Source of the DNA: a virus | IMG/VR virus record: IMGVR_UViG_3300046332_000284 | Location: 1-26,617 of that record | Reading direction: 5' to 3' (one strand) | Length of the DNA stretch: 26,617 nt | In this document: positions 1 through 7,396 of the stretch, one piece after another | How the letters are laid out: each line of letters starts with the position of its first letter | Position numbering within the stretch: the first letter of the stretch is position 1 | The notes under the pieces: model-generated | Seen by the model: the letters and a program-made list of their open reading frames with translations, nothing else | Database searches by the model: none | What the model was told of the DNA's origin: nothing | Position numbers and translations under genes: made by a program

Positions 1-60
1 AGAGTAATCCAAGCCGTTCTGCAGCAGATTGCTTGATTCAATGTCTAGGATATAACGCAT
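1..60 (-). CDS. DNA polymerase, family A (N-terminal fragment)
   Basis: Only the first 20 codons are inside the window; the gene runs off the left edge. The peptide begins MRYILDIESSNLL, which resembles the exonuclease I motif (D-x-E) at the extreme N terminus of T7-type DNA polymerases. A ribosome-binding site (GGAAGGA, five bases before the ATG) supports the start. It lies downstream of the primase-helicase and an HNH gene on the same strand, as expected for a replication cluster. Assignment to the polymerase rather than a stand-alone DnaQ-like exonuclease is inference, because only the first motif is visible. Confidence 0.6.
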   Translation of the reverse strand, partial: MRYILDIESSNLLQNGLDYS

Positions 61-81
61 TTCGTCCTTCCAAATAAATAA

Positions 82-107
82 GCCTCAAGTCTATCACAAC
101 TTGAGGC
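82..107 (-). terminator. Stem-loop between HNH gene and polymerase
   Basis: GCCTCAAG and CTTGAGGC form a perfect 8-bp stem with a 10-base loop. Read on the minus strand it is followed by TTATTTATTT, a fair U-rich tail. It would attenuate transcription between the HNH gene and the polymerase. The plus-strand side has only a short T run. Confidence 0.55.
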
Positions 108-122
108 TTTCGTCAATTAAAT

Positions 123-737
123 TTATGCTCCATGTCTATCAGAGTAACCAGCACCTTGTTCATTCAATAGCCTAATCTGCTCAGCCCTATAAGCCATAGC
201 TAAAAGTTTTGCATTTTCATCTCCCAACTTGTTAATTGAAAAAGATTTGGTTTTCTGTTTACCATCTAATGTCATCCATGAAGCTTTCCAGTACGTTTGA
301 TCCTTATGTTTGGTATCTAAATAAATACCTGTGATACCTGTAGTATTGTTCTTATACTTTGAAGCATTTCTTGCATTCAGCGCTTTTGAAACTACCCTTA
401 AATTTGATATCAAGTTATTTTGTAAGTTACCATCAATGTGATCAATAATATGATTCTCTGGTACATCTTGTCCGGTACAAAGATACCAAATGATCTTATG
501 TACCTGAAACGTACCATACCTAGTTGAAGAATATACAGAGTACTTGCCTTCTGAAACAGACCCTGCAACCTCGTCTGCATATCTGTTTACTAAGGTTTCT
601 TGGTTGCCGTAGCGTTTATCGGTCTTATGTCTTAAACCAGTTGGACTAGTTTCATCATAATACACCATCTCAGACCAAGGGATACCTTTTAAAGACTTAC
701 CTGAAATTTTATTCATTTTTGAATCATGTGTGCTCAT
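123..737 (-). CDS. HNH homing endonuclease with AP2 domain
   Basis: A 204-residue protein. The centre (about residues 79-123) carries an HNH core: HKIIWYLCTG, then IIDHIDGN and NNLISNLRVV, with the conserved D-H-I-D-G-N and the Asn pair. The C-terminal 75 residues form an AP2-like DNA-binding region (TGITGIYLD, YWKASWMTLDGK, FSINKLG). This order is typical of free-standing phage homing endonucleases. The start overlaps the end of the primase-helicase gene by 14 bases, and the gene sits between helicase and polymerase, a classic homing site. The protein is paralogous to the one at 13487-14074; their C termini (QGAGYSDRHGA and QGAGYTERHGT) are nearly identical. A second Met at codon 8 is possible, but the GAGGGG site favours the first. 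Confidence 0.87.
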   Translation of the reverse strand: MSTHDSKMNKISGKSLKGIPWSEMVYYDETSPTGLRHKTDKRYGNQETLVNRYADEVAGSVSEGKYSVYSSTRYGTFQVHKIIWYLCTGQDVPENHIIDHIDGNLQNNLISNLRVVSKALNARNASKYKNNTTGITGIYLDTKHKDQTYWKASWMTLDGKQKTKSFSINKLGDENAKLLAMAYRAEQIRLLNEQGAGYSDRHGA

Positions 738-2472
738 TTAACCACCCCTCTAAATCGTATAAACGATGTGTTTGATTACAATAATAGACACTACCGGCAT
801 TGCCTGTTGTTCCATTGCTGCGATTTTTACTTAAAGTAACGTGAGTAGTATTTCTTACTACGTCATTCTCTGCGTACTTATCTCGCTGTAGCATCACAAC
901 CCAAGATGCACTCTTGATTAACGTAGATGAGCCAATAATTGATTCTTCTGGTACAAAAGCTCCAGTACTGGCTGCTTCTTTACTAGACGAACCCTTACGA
1001 ATGTGAGCAATGTTAATAAAGGTGACATTATAGTTTTTGATCATACTCTTTTGCCAACTCATAAACTTAGCTTGTTGCTCAATACTCAGTTGATCAAACA
1101 CATCAGAAATTGGATCGGCAATTATGACCTTACAGTCGCATGAGATAATCATCTCTTCAATCTTATCTTGCAGTACTTCTACAGAGCCGTCGCGTTCATC
1201 AATAACCATAAAACGGTCATTGCCGTCTGGAGTTTTAAACAATTCTTCGGCTTTTTGTTTTACAAAATCTTGTGAAAGATACTTCAGCTTTTCTTGAGGG
1301 TCTTTGATGTTCGCAATCTTATTTTCAATATGTCGGGACAACATAGCTTGTGCATACTGACCACAAGTTAATTCAAGAGAGACAATGCCAACTTTGTACG
1401 GGCTATTGAACAACCAGAAGTAAACCATTTCATTGGTAAAAGTAGTTTTAGCTGCACCAGTACCTGCTGCTAGCACTCCAATTGTTCCTAGATCAATTGA
1501 ACCAATCATGTCATCTAACTTGTGCAAGAAAGGCGGCATTGTGATTTTCTTTACATTTGCGGACTCCAGTAGTTTTTCATACAAAGAAGATGAGCCTACA
1601 ACACCTGCAGGTACATATGGTTGTGCGCTATAGAAGTCGTGAATAAACTCTTTTTGCATTCCAGCTTCAAGGTACTCATTAACGTCTTTCTTACGCATCT
1701 GCATAATACGTACCTTACCTTTTGGTAGAAACTTTACAATCTCTTCTGCTGCTTCTTTACCAGCTTTGTCGTTGTCATAACAAACAATAATATTGTCAAA
1801 ACTATCAAAGAATTTATATTGACTTGCGATCTGCTTCTTAGAATTAGCGCCAGTAGTTGGACTAACTACTGCAGTTTCAAAAATACCGTCACCTTTTGAT
1901 TTGTTGTACTCAGATAGCATCTGATATGCTGATAAAGCACAGAGTTCACCTTCAGTAATAATCACATACTTACCGCCACGGTTGAAACGGAACTGTCCGA
2001 ACAATTCACAGTCAGCTCCAGTACGACCAACCGAACGGAAATTCTTTGGTACTTCTCGAATTTTATATCCAGATAGCTGCCCATCTTGAGTGCAAGGATA
2101 GTACTGTTCAATGACCTCTCCGGTATCTTCTGCGAAAGAATAACGAACTCCGAAGTATTTGCTGATATCGTCATCAATCCCGCGAAAGCCCTTAGCTTTA
2201 ACAGAAGTCTCTGCCTTAATCTCTGCATTTTGCTCTGGTGTCAGTGCAGGTTTGGTACTTGGTTTAACTTCCATATCTTCTTCCTTTTTAACGTTTGATC
2301 GGACTTTAGATTGAACCTTAGAGTGTTGTCTAGGGTTTTGCTCTTTGAACTCTTCACTTACAGATTTGTACCCACAGTGCGAAAAGCAAAAATAACTGCC
2401 GTCACTATATACGGCTAAGTTATCTTTGCTTTTGCAATTAGGACAAGCTTCGTGTCTAACAAAAGCCGCCAT
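724..2472 (-). CDS. DNA primase-helicase, T7 gp4-like
   Basis: A 582-residue bifunctional replication protein that would unwind the fork and lay down RNA primers for the adjacent polymerase. In order it has: an N-terminal zinc ribbon (C10, C13, C29 and H32/C33); a linker; a TOPRIM primase fold (VIITEGE with E174, then CYDND with D233 and D235, then KDVNEYL); and a RecA/DnaB-type helicase with Walker A GTGAAKTTF at 337-345, a hydrophobic-Asp Walker B (VIIADPISDVF) and a DnaB-like HIRKG segment. The length is close to T7 gp4. The minus-strand start follows the RNA ligase gene by eight bases. An internal Met67 with a strong ribosome-binding site may give a second, zinc-finger-free form. Confidence 0.92.
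   Translation of the reverse strand: MAAFVRHEACPNCKSKDNLAVYSDGSYFCFSHCGYKSVSEEFKEQNPRQHSKVQSKVRSNVKKEEDMEVKPSTKPALTPEQNAEIKAETSVKAKGFRGIDDDISKYFGVRYSFAEDTGEVIEQYYPCTQDGQLSGYKIREVPKNFRSVGRTGADCELFGQFRFNRGGKYVIITEGELCALSAYQMLSEYNKSKGDGIFETAVVSPTTGANSKKQIASQYKFFDSFDNIIVCYDNDKAGKEAAEEIVKFLPKGKVRIMQMRKKDVNEYLEAGMQKEFIHDFYSAQPYVPAGVVGSSSLYEKLLESANVKKITMPPFLHKLDDMIGSIDLGTIGVLAAGTGAAKTTFTNEMVYFWLFNSPYKVGIVSLELTCGQYAQAMLSRHIENKIANIKDPQEKLKYLSQDFVKQKAEELFKTPDGNDRFMVIDERDGSVEVLQDKIEEMIISCDCKVIIADPISDVFDQLSIEQQAKFMSWQKSMIKNYNVTFINIAHIRKGSSSKEAASTGAFVPEESIIGSSTLIKSASWVVMLQRDKYAENDVVRNTTHVTLSKNRSNGTTGNAGSVYYCNQTHRLYDLEGWLNEHT
2272..2289 (-). promoter_or_regulatory. Internal ribosome-binding site and ATG within primase-helicase gene
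   Basis: On the minus strand AAAAAGGAAGAAGATATG places a strong Shine-Dalgarno just before Met67, exactly in the linker after the zinc ribbon. In T7, gene 4 uses an internal start in the same place to make the 56-kDa helicase lacking the zinc finger. The same arrangement here would give a 516-residue short form. Its use is inference; the sequence signal is direct. Confidence 0.55.
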
Positions 2473-2480
2473 TTTACTCC

Positions 2481-3482
2481 TTATTCATTTTTAATAAGCC
2501 AAGAATTTGAGATTACTTTCCAAGATAAATCATGTTGAGTATTGCTACGAAAGACAACACCTTCGCGATTACTGCCGTTAAGCAAAGACTTACCTTCTGC
2601 ATACTGTAACAGAGTTTGAATCGTATGATCTTTAATACTTGCGTTTTCATCCAAGATAGGTACATGCTTTAACCCAAGCTTTTCACACGCTGATTTAAGC
2701 TGTACAGGCAAAATGTATTGTCCTGTGTGAGTATTGTACATGTCGTACACGTAAAAGTCAAGCTGTACTTTGTACTGATTACCTTGAATGCCTTCACCAA
2801 TCATTTCACCTTGAATTGCCATACGTACCATAAAATTTCTACGCATGATACCTTCAATATCAAACTTACGAGCTACTTTCCAGAATGAATTTGCTTCGTC
2901 TTCTTTCAGGTCTAAGTTACGTGAACACACATGAAATACACCTTCGTCATCAAGATAGAATGTGCAAGAGGAACCATCAAGTTTTTCTGTGATTGACCAA
3001 GTGTCTTGCTGGTACTCTCCAAATTCTCGTGTAAGATTTTGGATTCTAGGCTGATCAGTCTTCGGTACTAACGCAGGGAAATTACCTCGTGCCATACCAG
3101 CGAGTTGAGCATTCATTGGGCGTTCCCATTTGATGATACCAAGTGCTTCGGTACAATCCACATCTTCAACTTTGATAAATGATTCTGGAATAGGTAGCAA
3201 CAAACCTTGTGAGATTTGCCCACGTAGTTTTACTGTACGTAGTCGCTCACCTTTGATACCTTCGTATTCACGAGGTTCTTTACCTTTGGATAAAAATGGT
3301 GCAAGTTCTGTGGGAACCCAACTGTCAATTTCTAAGTATAAAGCGAGAGAATCAACTGCAAATTCACCCTTCTTTACTACGACTTTCCAACCATCAACTA
3401 CAGCGACTTCAATAGCGTCTGCACCTTCGATTGGTTCAATTGCTGCGATCTTACGAATAGTTGCGAGTTTACGTTCTGTCAT
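2481..3482 (-). CDS. RNA ligase, DRB0094/Rnl5-like
   Basis: A 333-residue nucleotidyltransferase. Residues 1 to about 110 form an N-terminal OB-like domain (IRKIAAIEPIEGADAIE, RLRTVKLRGQISQGL), the hallmark of the Deinococcus DRB0094 (Rnl5) RNA ligase group. The adenylation domain has motif I EKLDG (K167), motif III/IIIa (IQGEMIGEGI, LDFYVYDMY), motif IV REGVVFR (E307, G308) and motif V SWKVIS (K322). The start was placed at the ATG at 3482 because AAGGAG lies seven bases upstream; an in-frame ATG 17 codons earlier lacks support. The gene overlaps the end of the GIY-YIG gene by 14 bases. The likely role is sealing nicked RNA, possibly cleaved host tRNA. Confidence 0.85.
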   Translation of the reverse strand: MTERKLATIRKIAAIEPIEGADAIEVAVVDGWKVVVKKGEFAVDSLALYLEIDSWVPTELAPFLSKGKEPREYEGIKGERLRTVKLRGQISQGLLLPIPESFIKVEDVDCTEALGIIKWERPMNAQLAGMARGNFPALVPKTDQPRIQNLTREFGEYQQDTWSITEKLDGSSCTFYLDDEGVFHVCSRNLDLKEDEANSFWKVARKFDIEGIMRRNFMVRMAIQGEMIGEGIQGNQYKVQLDFYVYDMYNTHTGQYILPVQLKSACEKLGLKHVPILDENASIKDHTIQTLLQYAEGKSLLNGSNREGVVFRSNTQHDLSWKVISNSWLIKNE

Positions 3483-4338
3483 TTGTTTCTCCTTTTTGTT
3501 GAAAATGTAATAATAAATCAGGTAGTAGTTCAACTGGATAGCACTCTGTCCAACCTGATTTTATCAGACTACGTGTAATTGTAGCAGCAATTTTACGGTT
3601 TTTAAACATAGCGTGTAGACTATTTTCAAAACTTTCAGCTTCTTTACCTGTTTTAAAATTAAGAGTAGCTTCTAGTCTAATGGATAAACCAGTGGTTGAT
3701 ATCTGAGAAATTCTCCTGTCAACATTAGAAGTGAATCCTACTTTTAAAAATTTAAAGTTTTCTACTTCCATGCTCATCAAATAAACTTTACTTTCAACGT
3801 CTGTATAACTTTTATTGCAAATTGAACATTTTACAGAACCTCTATTTGCATTACCAATTTGTGTGCGTTTTTCGTGACCACAGCTTAATTTGTAATGTGC
3901 ATATCTATAGTCAATCTCACATCTTCGGATAAATTTGATATTGTTTAATTGTGCAGAATCTTTAAACCTTATTTCTTGACAAATTTTACAAATAAATTCA
4001 CCATTCTTTGCATTTACTAGAGTTATGTCTTGTTCATGCCCACATGATATAAATCTGAATCTTTTATAATTGTTATCTTTATCTGCACTCTCACCAATCA
4101 TCTCAAGACCTTTAAGTGCTACTTCATTAATTTGTAAATCCTTAAAACAAGTGTTGCACCTAAAGGCTTTTGACCTAACATGTCCCGGTTGAATATACTG
4201 TTCATGCCCACATATTAAAAATCTGTAAAGTTTATTTACTTTTGCAACATTGTGGTCAATAAGCAAAAGTCCATTATGCAATGCCTCGGACTCATGTTTA
4301 TCAAACACAGATTGTTTCCTATGAAATATCTCTTTCAT
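3469..4338 (-). CDS. Zinc-finger repeat protein with GIY-YIG nuclease domain
   Basis: A 289-residue protein. Three repeats each contain CGHE followed, after a fixed 18-residue step, by C-x2-C: C43/C61/C64, C99/C117/C120 and C153/C171/C174. The repeat period is 54-56 residues, and the Cys/His pattern suggests zinc binding and DNA recognition. Residues from about 184 form a divergent GIY-YIG nuclease: VYLMSM, KVGFTSNVDRRISQ, then a conserved Glu region (GKEAESFENSLHAMF). This is a probable homing endonuclease inserted between DNA ligase and RNA ligase. It overlaps both neighbours, by 20 and 14 bases. It is more AT-rich and Lys/Asn-rich than the flanking genes, consistent with transfer. Confidence 0.75.
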   Translation of the reverse strand: MKEIFHRKQSVFDKHESEALHNGLLLIDHNVAKVNKLYRFLICGHEQYIQPGHVRSKAFRCNTCFKDLQINEVALKGLEMIGESADKDNNYKRFRFISCGHEQDITLVNAKNGEFICKICQEIRFKDSAQLNNIKFIRRCEIDYRYAHYKLSCGHEKRTQIGNANRGSVKCSICNKSYTDVESKVYLMSMEVENFKFLKVGFTSNVDRRISQISTTGLSIRLEATLNFKTGKEAESFENSLHAMFKNRKIAATITRSLIKSGWTECYPVELLPDLLLHFQQKGETNDRT

Positions 4339-5227
4339 CTCTAAAACCTTTAAAAATAGGGAATCTTAAAGCATCTTTAACTCCTACGGCAAAGTACTTT
4401 ACTTCCACAAACTTACCAATTAATTCTTCCTTGCGTTCCCACCAATATTCTCGTTCTTGCATTTTAAAACCACTACCACAATTGACTATATTGCCGTCTT
4501 CTTGTACTAGAAGCAATGCACCAAGTAGTTCTTGAGGAAATAAACCTTCTTTACTAGAACTTCTACTTGTACGACCAAGTTCATTGATTTCTACTGCATT
4601 CTGATTTTTGTACATTGGCTCATAACCAATACATTTTAATGTAATATCTGAAAACCGTTTGACTTTCTGCAGTTCTGGATTCTTAGTTCCAGATCGACCG
4701 CATTTATACTTAGCATCAGCATCACGAACCATGACGCCTTCTGCACCTTGAGCAAGCATTTCAGCTTCAAAGTCATCAATGCAAGCATCTTCTGTAACAG
4801 GAAAGTGCTGCAATAGCTCTACTCGCAATGGTAAAGCATCTTTAGTATTTAAGTCAACTAAACGAGCATAACGCTCCAACCAAGATTGAGTAGGATGCCA
4901 GCGGTCAAATACCCAAAAAGTAAACTCAGGTTCACCACTCTGACGCATTACGCCAGAAGTACTTTGGTTAAATACATCAGGTGCGTTCTTATCGCCTACA
5001 ATCAATTCACCATCCATACCATCTAGCATTTCCCAATGGTGCTTAACATAAGCTTGAATGCTTTTGTTTGGAATCGGTTTAAGACTGCGTGAGTAAGCTA
5101 CACCACCAAATATAATGCAGCGAATACCGTCAAGTTTTTCTGACATGAAGCGACCAGTTGGTTGCGTCTTTACTTTGGTTTGCTCGATAGCTAATTGTGG
5201 CTTAAAGCCTTCTGGAATTGTCATCAT
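4319..5227 (-). CDS. ATP-dependent DNA ligase
   Basis: A 302-residue ligase that would seal Okazaki-fragment nicks. The adenylation domain has motif I EKLDGIR (nucleotide-accepting K31), motif III DGELIV, motif IIIa FWVFDRW, motif IV EGVMVRD and motif V (LQKVKRF). A C-terminal OB fold follows (GALLLVQEDGNIVNCGSGF, FVEVKYF). The length matches compact phage and bacterial LigD/T7-like ligases. Two ATGs are adjacent at the start; AGGAGC precedes them, and the second has the better spacing. It overlaps the short upstream gene by ATGA and the nuclease gene downstream by 20 bases. Confidence 0.92.
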   Translation of the reverse strand: MMTIPEGFKPQLAIEQTKVKTQPTGRFMSEKLDGIRCIIFGGVAYSRSLKPIPNKSIQAYVKHHWEMLDGMDGELIVGDKNAPDVFNQSTSGVMRQSGEPEFTFWVFDRWHPTQSWLERYARLVDLNTKDALPLRVELLQHFPVTEDACIDDFEAEMLAQGAEGVMVRDADAKYKCGRSGTKNPELQKVKRFSDITLKCIGYEPMYKNQNAVEINELGRTSRSSSKEGLFPQELLGALLLVQEDGNIVNCGSGFKMQEREYWWERKEELIGKFVEVKYFAVGVKDALRFPIFKGFRDERDIS

Positions 5228-5334
5228 CGTGCTCCTACTTTAAAAATGCGATAGCGTTTGTTACCAAGCTTCAAGTATACACCAGCATGGTAGAAAATTT
5301 TAGGTGATTGCCAAATTAATTTAGGGAAGTTCAT
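5224..5334 (-). CDS. Small basic protein, 36 aa
   Basis: The frame begins MNFPKLIWQS and ends YRIFKVGAR, with a TGA overlapping the DNA ligase ATG (ATGATG context). Position, strand and stop-start overlap fit the translationally coupled chain around it, and it fills an otherwise empty gap. The ribosome-binding site is poor: GGAG lies about 15 bases upstream, inside the end of the previous gene. No family is recognised. Confidence 0.45.
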   Translation of the reverse strand: MNFPKLIWQSPKIFYHAGVYLKLGNKRYRIFKVGAR

Positions 5335-5339
5335 GTTGA

Positions 5340-5627
5340 TTATGTTGCACTCCAAAAAGAATATGTTTGTTCAAAGATATCTGGTTTGCAAGGATAGAAC
5401 TCACCTTTGATGCCTTTAATGATCCAGTCATTAGGTTTTGCTGTAATAGCTCCCTCTAGGGTCGATATAACCCATGAATAAGGAGTATTAGCAGGTGTCC
5501 AATCTTCATCATAAATAAATTTAATTGTAATCAATTCTGGAAAGCACTTAGAAATATCGTCAGCGCATTCTCTTGTACCATCCCATTGAAAAGCTTCAAT
5601 GACCACTGGTTTCTTTACAAATTTCAT
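5340..5627 (-). CDS. Conserved phage protein, KKPVVIEAFQW type
   Basis: A 95-residue protein starting MKFVKKPVVIEAFQWDG, with WVISTLEGAI, NDWIIKGIKGEFYPCKPDIF and a Tyr-rich tail. This is a very common small phage protein whose function is not known to me; it is sometimes called PGDYG-like. The open frame extends 25 codons further upstream, but that part overlaps the preceding 48-residue gene in another frame. The ATG at 5627 forms an ATGA junction with that gene's stop and has AGGTGG upstream, so this start was chosen. Confidence 0.75.
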   Translation of the reverse strand: MKFVKKPVVIEAFQWDGTRECADDISKCFPELITIKFIYDEDWTPANTPYSWVISTLEGAITAKPNDWIIKGIKGEFYPCKPDIFEQTYSFWSAT

Positions 5628-5770
5628 CGTTGTACCACCTGCAAGATCATATTGATTCCCTGTACTACCATTTGCTGTTCCATAGGATTCAACTGATGCC
5701 ATGTGCGTTTGTCACCAAACTTAGCTGCTACTGCACTCCAAAACTTTTCTACGTCTGATTGATTATTCAT
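5624..5770 (-). CDS. Small conserved phage protein, 48 aa
   Basis: The frame reads MNNQSDVEKFWSAVAAKFGD then RTWHQLNPMEQQMVVQGINM and ends in QVVQR. The W-x-x-L-x-P-x-EQ-x-x-VQ-x-INM pattern resembles short helical phage proteins of unknown function. AAAGGAG lies at good distance before the ATG. ATGA overlaps at both ends tie it to its neighbours, which is strong evidence that it is translated despite its size. Confidence 0.72.
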   Translation of the reverse strand: MNNQSDVEKFWSAVAAKFGDKRTWHQLNPMEQQMVVQGINMILQVVQR

Positions 5771-5961
5771 TCAGATTTCTCCTTTAAGTTACCGTTTTCA
5801 TCATAATAACACCTTGAATCTGCAATATTATTTAGCAACTGCTTCAACTTTTGTGCAAGATCAAAATCACGTTCTGAACAATAAAAACCTGAATTGTAGA
5901 GTAACGAATGAACATGTGTTAAACGGCTTGTAGCATCTTCAAAATTATCCTTGTAATGCAT
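5767..5961 (-). CDS. Hypothetical protein, 64 aa
   Basis: Unrecognised, predicted mainly helical. The segment DNFEDATSRL ... SERDFDLAQKLKQLL lines up with the 49-residue protein at 7563-7712 (DNYTEAITRI ... SERDYQLSLVLSKLL), so the two appear to be diverged copies in the same operon. A GGAG sequence precedes the ATG; the stop overlaps the next start. Confidence 0.68.
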   Translation of the reverse strand: MHYKDNFEDATSRLTHVHSLLYNSGFYCSERDFDLAQKLKQLLNNIADSRCYYDENGNLKEKSE

Positions 5962-5967
5962 TTTAAT

Positions 5968-6099
5968 TTACTCCAGTGTAAAAGTTGTACGTGTCCAGTG
6001 ACCGCAGAGCAAGTCCTTGTGATCTTCATCTAGACTGTAAACTTTATCACCGGATTGAACATTTGTAAATAAATACACAAATTCAAAATCTTTAAACAT
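5968..6099 (-). CDS. Small hypothetical protein, 43 aa
   Basis: The frame begins MFKDFEFVYLFTNVQSGDKV and ends TRTTFTLE. AAGGAAG lies six bases before the ATG. The start overlaps the end of the upstream gene by eight bases. It is acidic with aromatic residues, possibly a small beta-rich fold. No family is recognised. Confidence 0.62.
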   Translation of the reverse strand: MFKDFEFVYLFTNVQSGDKVYSLDEDHKDLLCGHWTRTTFTLE

Positions 6100-6502
6100 A
6101 ATCTTCCTTTCGATAAGCTAACTCTTGTTTAATCAAGTCTTCTACGTAAGTACCCTTGATTTGCGTTTGAGTGTCAAGTATAGCATTCAAATGCTCGTCT
6201 GTCATATCTTGCAAACTGATATAAATTCCGTGTGGAATGTGCTCACCGTTCTTACCATAGGACTTCCATACGAAAGCTTCACGAATAGCTTTGAAAGGAT
6301 CACTCAAGTACACATCCATAGATGTAGCAGGTGTTGTATTTATGCTACGGCGCAAGTAGTCATTGCCGCCGTCTACAATAAAAACCTCACCCGTCAGTTT
6401 ATCCAGATGCTCCTTGTAGTCATGTCTGTGATAGCTACGCAGGTATGTACCATCGGGGCACATTATGGCATTGCAAATAATTGTTTCATTCTTGTGTGTC
6501 AT
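6092..6502 (-). CDS. Conserved hypothetical phage protein, 136 aa
   Basis: Unrecognised soluble protein. Notable segments are CPDGTYLRSYHRHDYKEHLD, FIVDGGNDYLRRS and a C-terminal helix pair (DMTDEHLNAILDTQ ... EDLIKQELAYRKE). The ATG at 6502 was chosen over a GTG two codons earlier because GGAG lies five bases upstream of it. The His/Tyr-rich N-terminal part could bind a metal or nucleic acid, but no motif settles this. Confidence 0.72.
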   Translation of the reverse strand: MTHKNETIICNAIMCPDGTYLRSYHRHDYKEHLDKLTGEVFIVDGGNDYLRRSINTTPATSMDVYLSDPFKAIREAFVWKSYGKNGEHIPHGIYISLQDMTDEHLNAILDTQTQIKGTYVEDLIKQELAYRKEDYV

Positions 6503-6644
6503 CTTCACTCCAGACTTCTAAGACTTCAGGGTCATGTGCAGTTGCATCAAACCACCCTAGCGCACGTTTGATAGCTTCAGCTTCTGTTAGTACATCGTCA
6601 ATTACCAGTGTCTCTTCAACGTGAACTGTTACGTAATACTTCAC
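6486..6644 (-). CDS. Small acidic protein, 52 aa, GTG start
   Basis: Starts at GTG after AAGGAG: (M)KYYVTVHVEETLVIDDVLTE, ending EVWSEDDTQE. Strongly acidic, with a predicted strand followed by a helix. The gene overlaps both neighbours, running 17 bases into the downstream gene. The good ribosome-binding site supports the non-ATG start. Function unknown. Confidence 0.65.
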   Translation of the reverse strand: MKYYVTVHVEETLVIDDVLTEAEAIKRALGWFDATAHDPEVLEVWSEDDTQE

Positions 6645-6756
6645 TTGTGTTTCTCCTTTTCGGTGTACAAATAATTTTACTGCATTTTGAGCATTGGTAG
6701 CAATAATCTTTTACTTTGTGAGGCCATATAGGTTCCCATCGGTGCTTACAAGTCAT
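6616..6756 (-). CDS. Small zinc-ribbon-like protein, 46 aa
   Basis: The frame begins MTCKHRWEPIWPHKVKDYCY and continues QCSKCSKIICTPKRR. The pattern C-x-H near the N terminus and C-x2-C plus a further Cys suggests one zinc site. The start overlaps the previous stop by ATGA and has GGGGAA upstream. The basic C terminus could bind nucleic acid. Function unknown. Confidence 0.6.
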   Translation of the reverse strand: MTCKHRWEPIWPHKVKDYCYQCSKCSKIICTPKRRNTSEVLRNSSR

Positions 6757-7028
6757 TTGTTCCCCTTGCTATATCGGTTAAGTGGATTTTGTTTCCATGC
6801 AGCTTTACGTTTAATCTTTGGCTGGATTAGTGGCATCATAGACAACGTGCAAATAATGGAGCCAATAGGGAATTCAAAGCTTTTGGCTTGTTCAATTGCG
6901 TCTGCTTGGCTCCAGCCTTCAAATGTTTTGACAACACGAAACCATCCGTTACCCATGTTAATAACCGTTGAGTCTTCTTCAAACTTTGTAGCGTTTTTGA
7001 TGAAGTAGCTTATAGTGTAAGTAGGCAT
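6753..7028 (-). CDS. Hypothetical protein, 91 aa
   Basis: Unrecognised. It reads as a small alpha/beta protein (MPTYTISYFIKNATKFEED, GNGWFRVVKTFEGWSQADAI) with a basic C-terminal tail (PKIKRKAAWKQNPLNRYSKG). AAGGG precedes the ATG. It is part of the coupled minus-strand chain. Confidence 0.68.
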   Translation of the reverse strand: MPTYTISYFIKNATKFEEDSTVINMGNGWFRVVKTFEGWSQADAIEQAKSFEFPIGSIICTLSMMPLIQPKIKRKAAWKQNPLNRYSKGNK

Positions 7029-7030
7029 GT

Positions 7031-7396
7031 CTAAACCCTTGCTTGAATGGTAGTGGCTCCATAGTATTCACGCACCGCTTTAATCGGGCCATTTACATCT
7101 GCGAGGGCTTCTGTCGCGCATTTGATCGCTGCATCTGCGAGGGCTTTCTGCTCTGCCTTCCATGCCTCATCCTGCACAGGTTCTTGCACAAGTGGTGTGG
7201 TAAGTTTTTTAGGGCGACACCAGTCGCAATCTGTTTTACCAAGACCATCAATGTATTGGCAGTCGATTGTATTGCATTCCTGCACAGATACCGCCTTAGC
7301 TTGAGCTTCCAACCTGTCATTACGAGCACGTAACAAACGATTCTCTTGCTCTAGTTCTTCAATTGCATCTTGCATACGCTGTTCTGCTGTACTCAT
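7031..7396 (-). CDS. Coiled-coil hypothetical protein, 121 aa
   Basis: Residues 1-35 form a clear coiled coil (MQDAIEELEQENRLLRARND). A middle segment has C41, C46, C57 and C60 in a CNTIDCQY ... CDWC arrangement that may bind zinc, and the C-terminal part contains an alanine-rich helix. A 17-base sequence is repeated inside the gene at about 7097 and 7128, encoding similar Ala-rich turns. No family is recognised. Confidence 0.72.
   Translation of the reverse strand: MSTAEQRMQDAIEELEQENRLLRARNDRLEAQAKAVSVQECNTIDCQYIDGLGKTDCDWCRPKKLTTPLVQEPVQDEAWKAEQKALADAAIKCATEALADVNGPIKAVREYYGATTIQARV

Noticed and set aside
3130-3510. Plus-strand frame of 126 codons opposite the RNA ligase
   Set aside because: Antisense to a protein with all ligase motifs; Ser/Thr-rich low-complexity translation.
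5628-5702. 25-residue N-terminal extension of the KKPVVIEAFQW protein
   Set aside because: It overlaps a better-supported 48-residue gene joined by ATGA at both ends.
6125-6571. Plus-strand frame of 148 codons in the left block
   Set aside because: Antisense shadow of the coupled minus-strand genes; no promoter or ribosome-binding site.
7043-7333. Three overlapping frames on both strands across the coiled-coil gene
   Set aside because: They arise from the Ala/Glu-rich codon pattern of the 121-residue gene and lack start signals.
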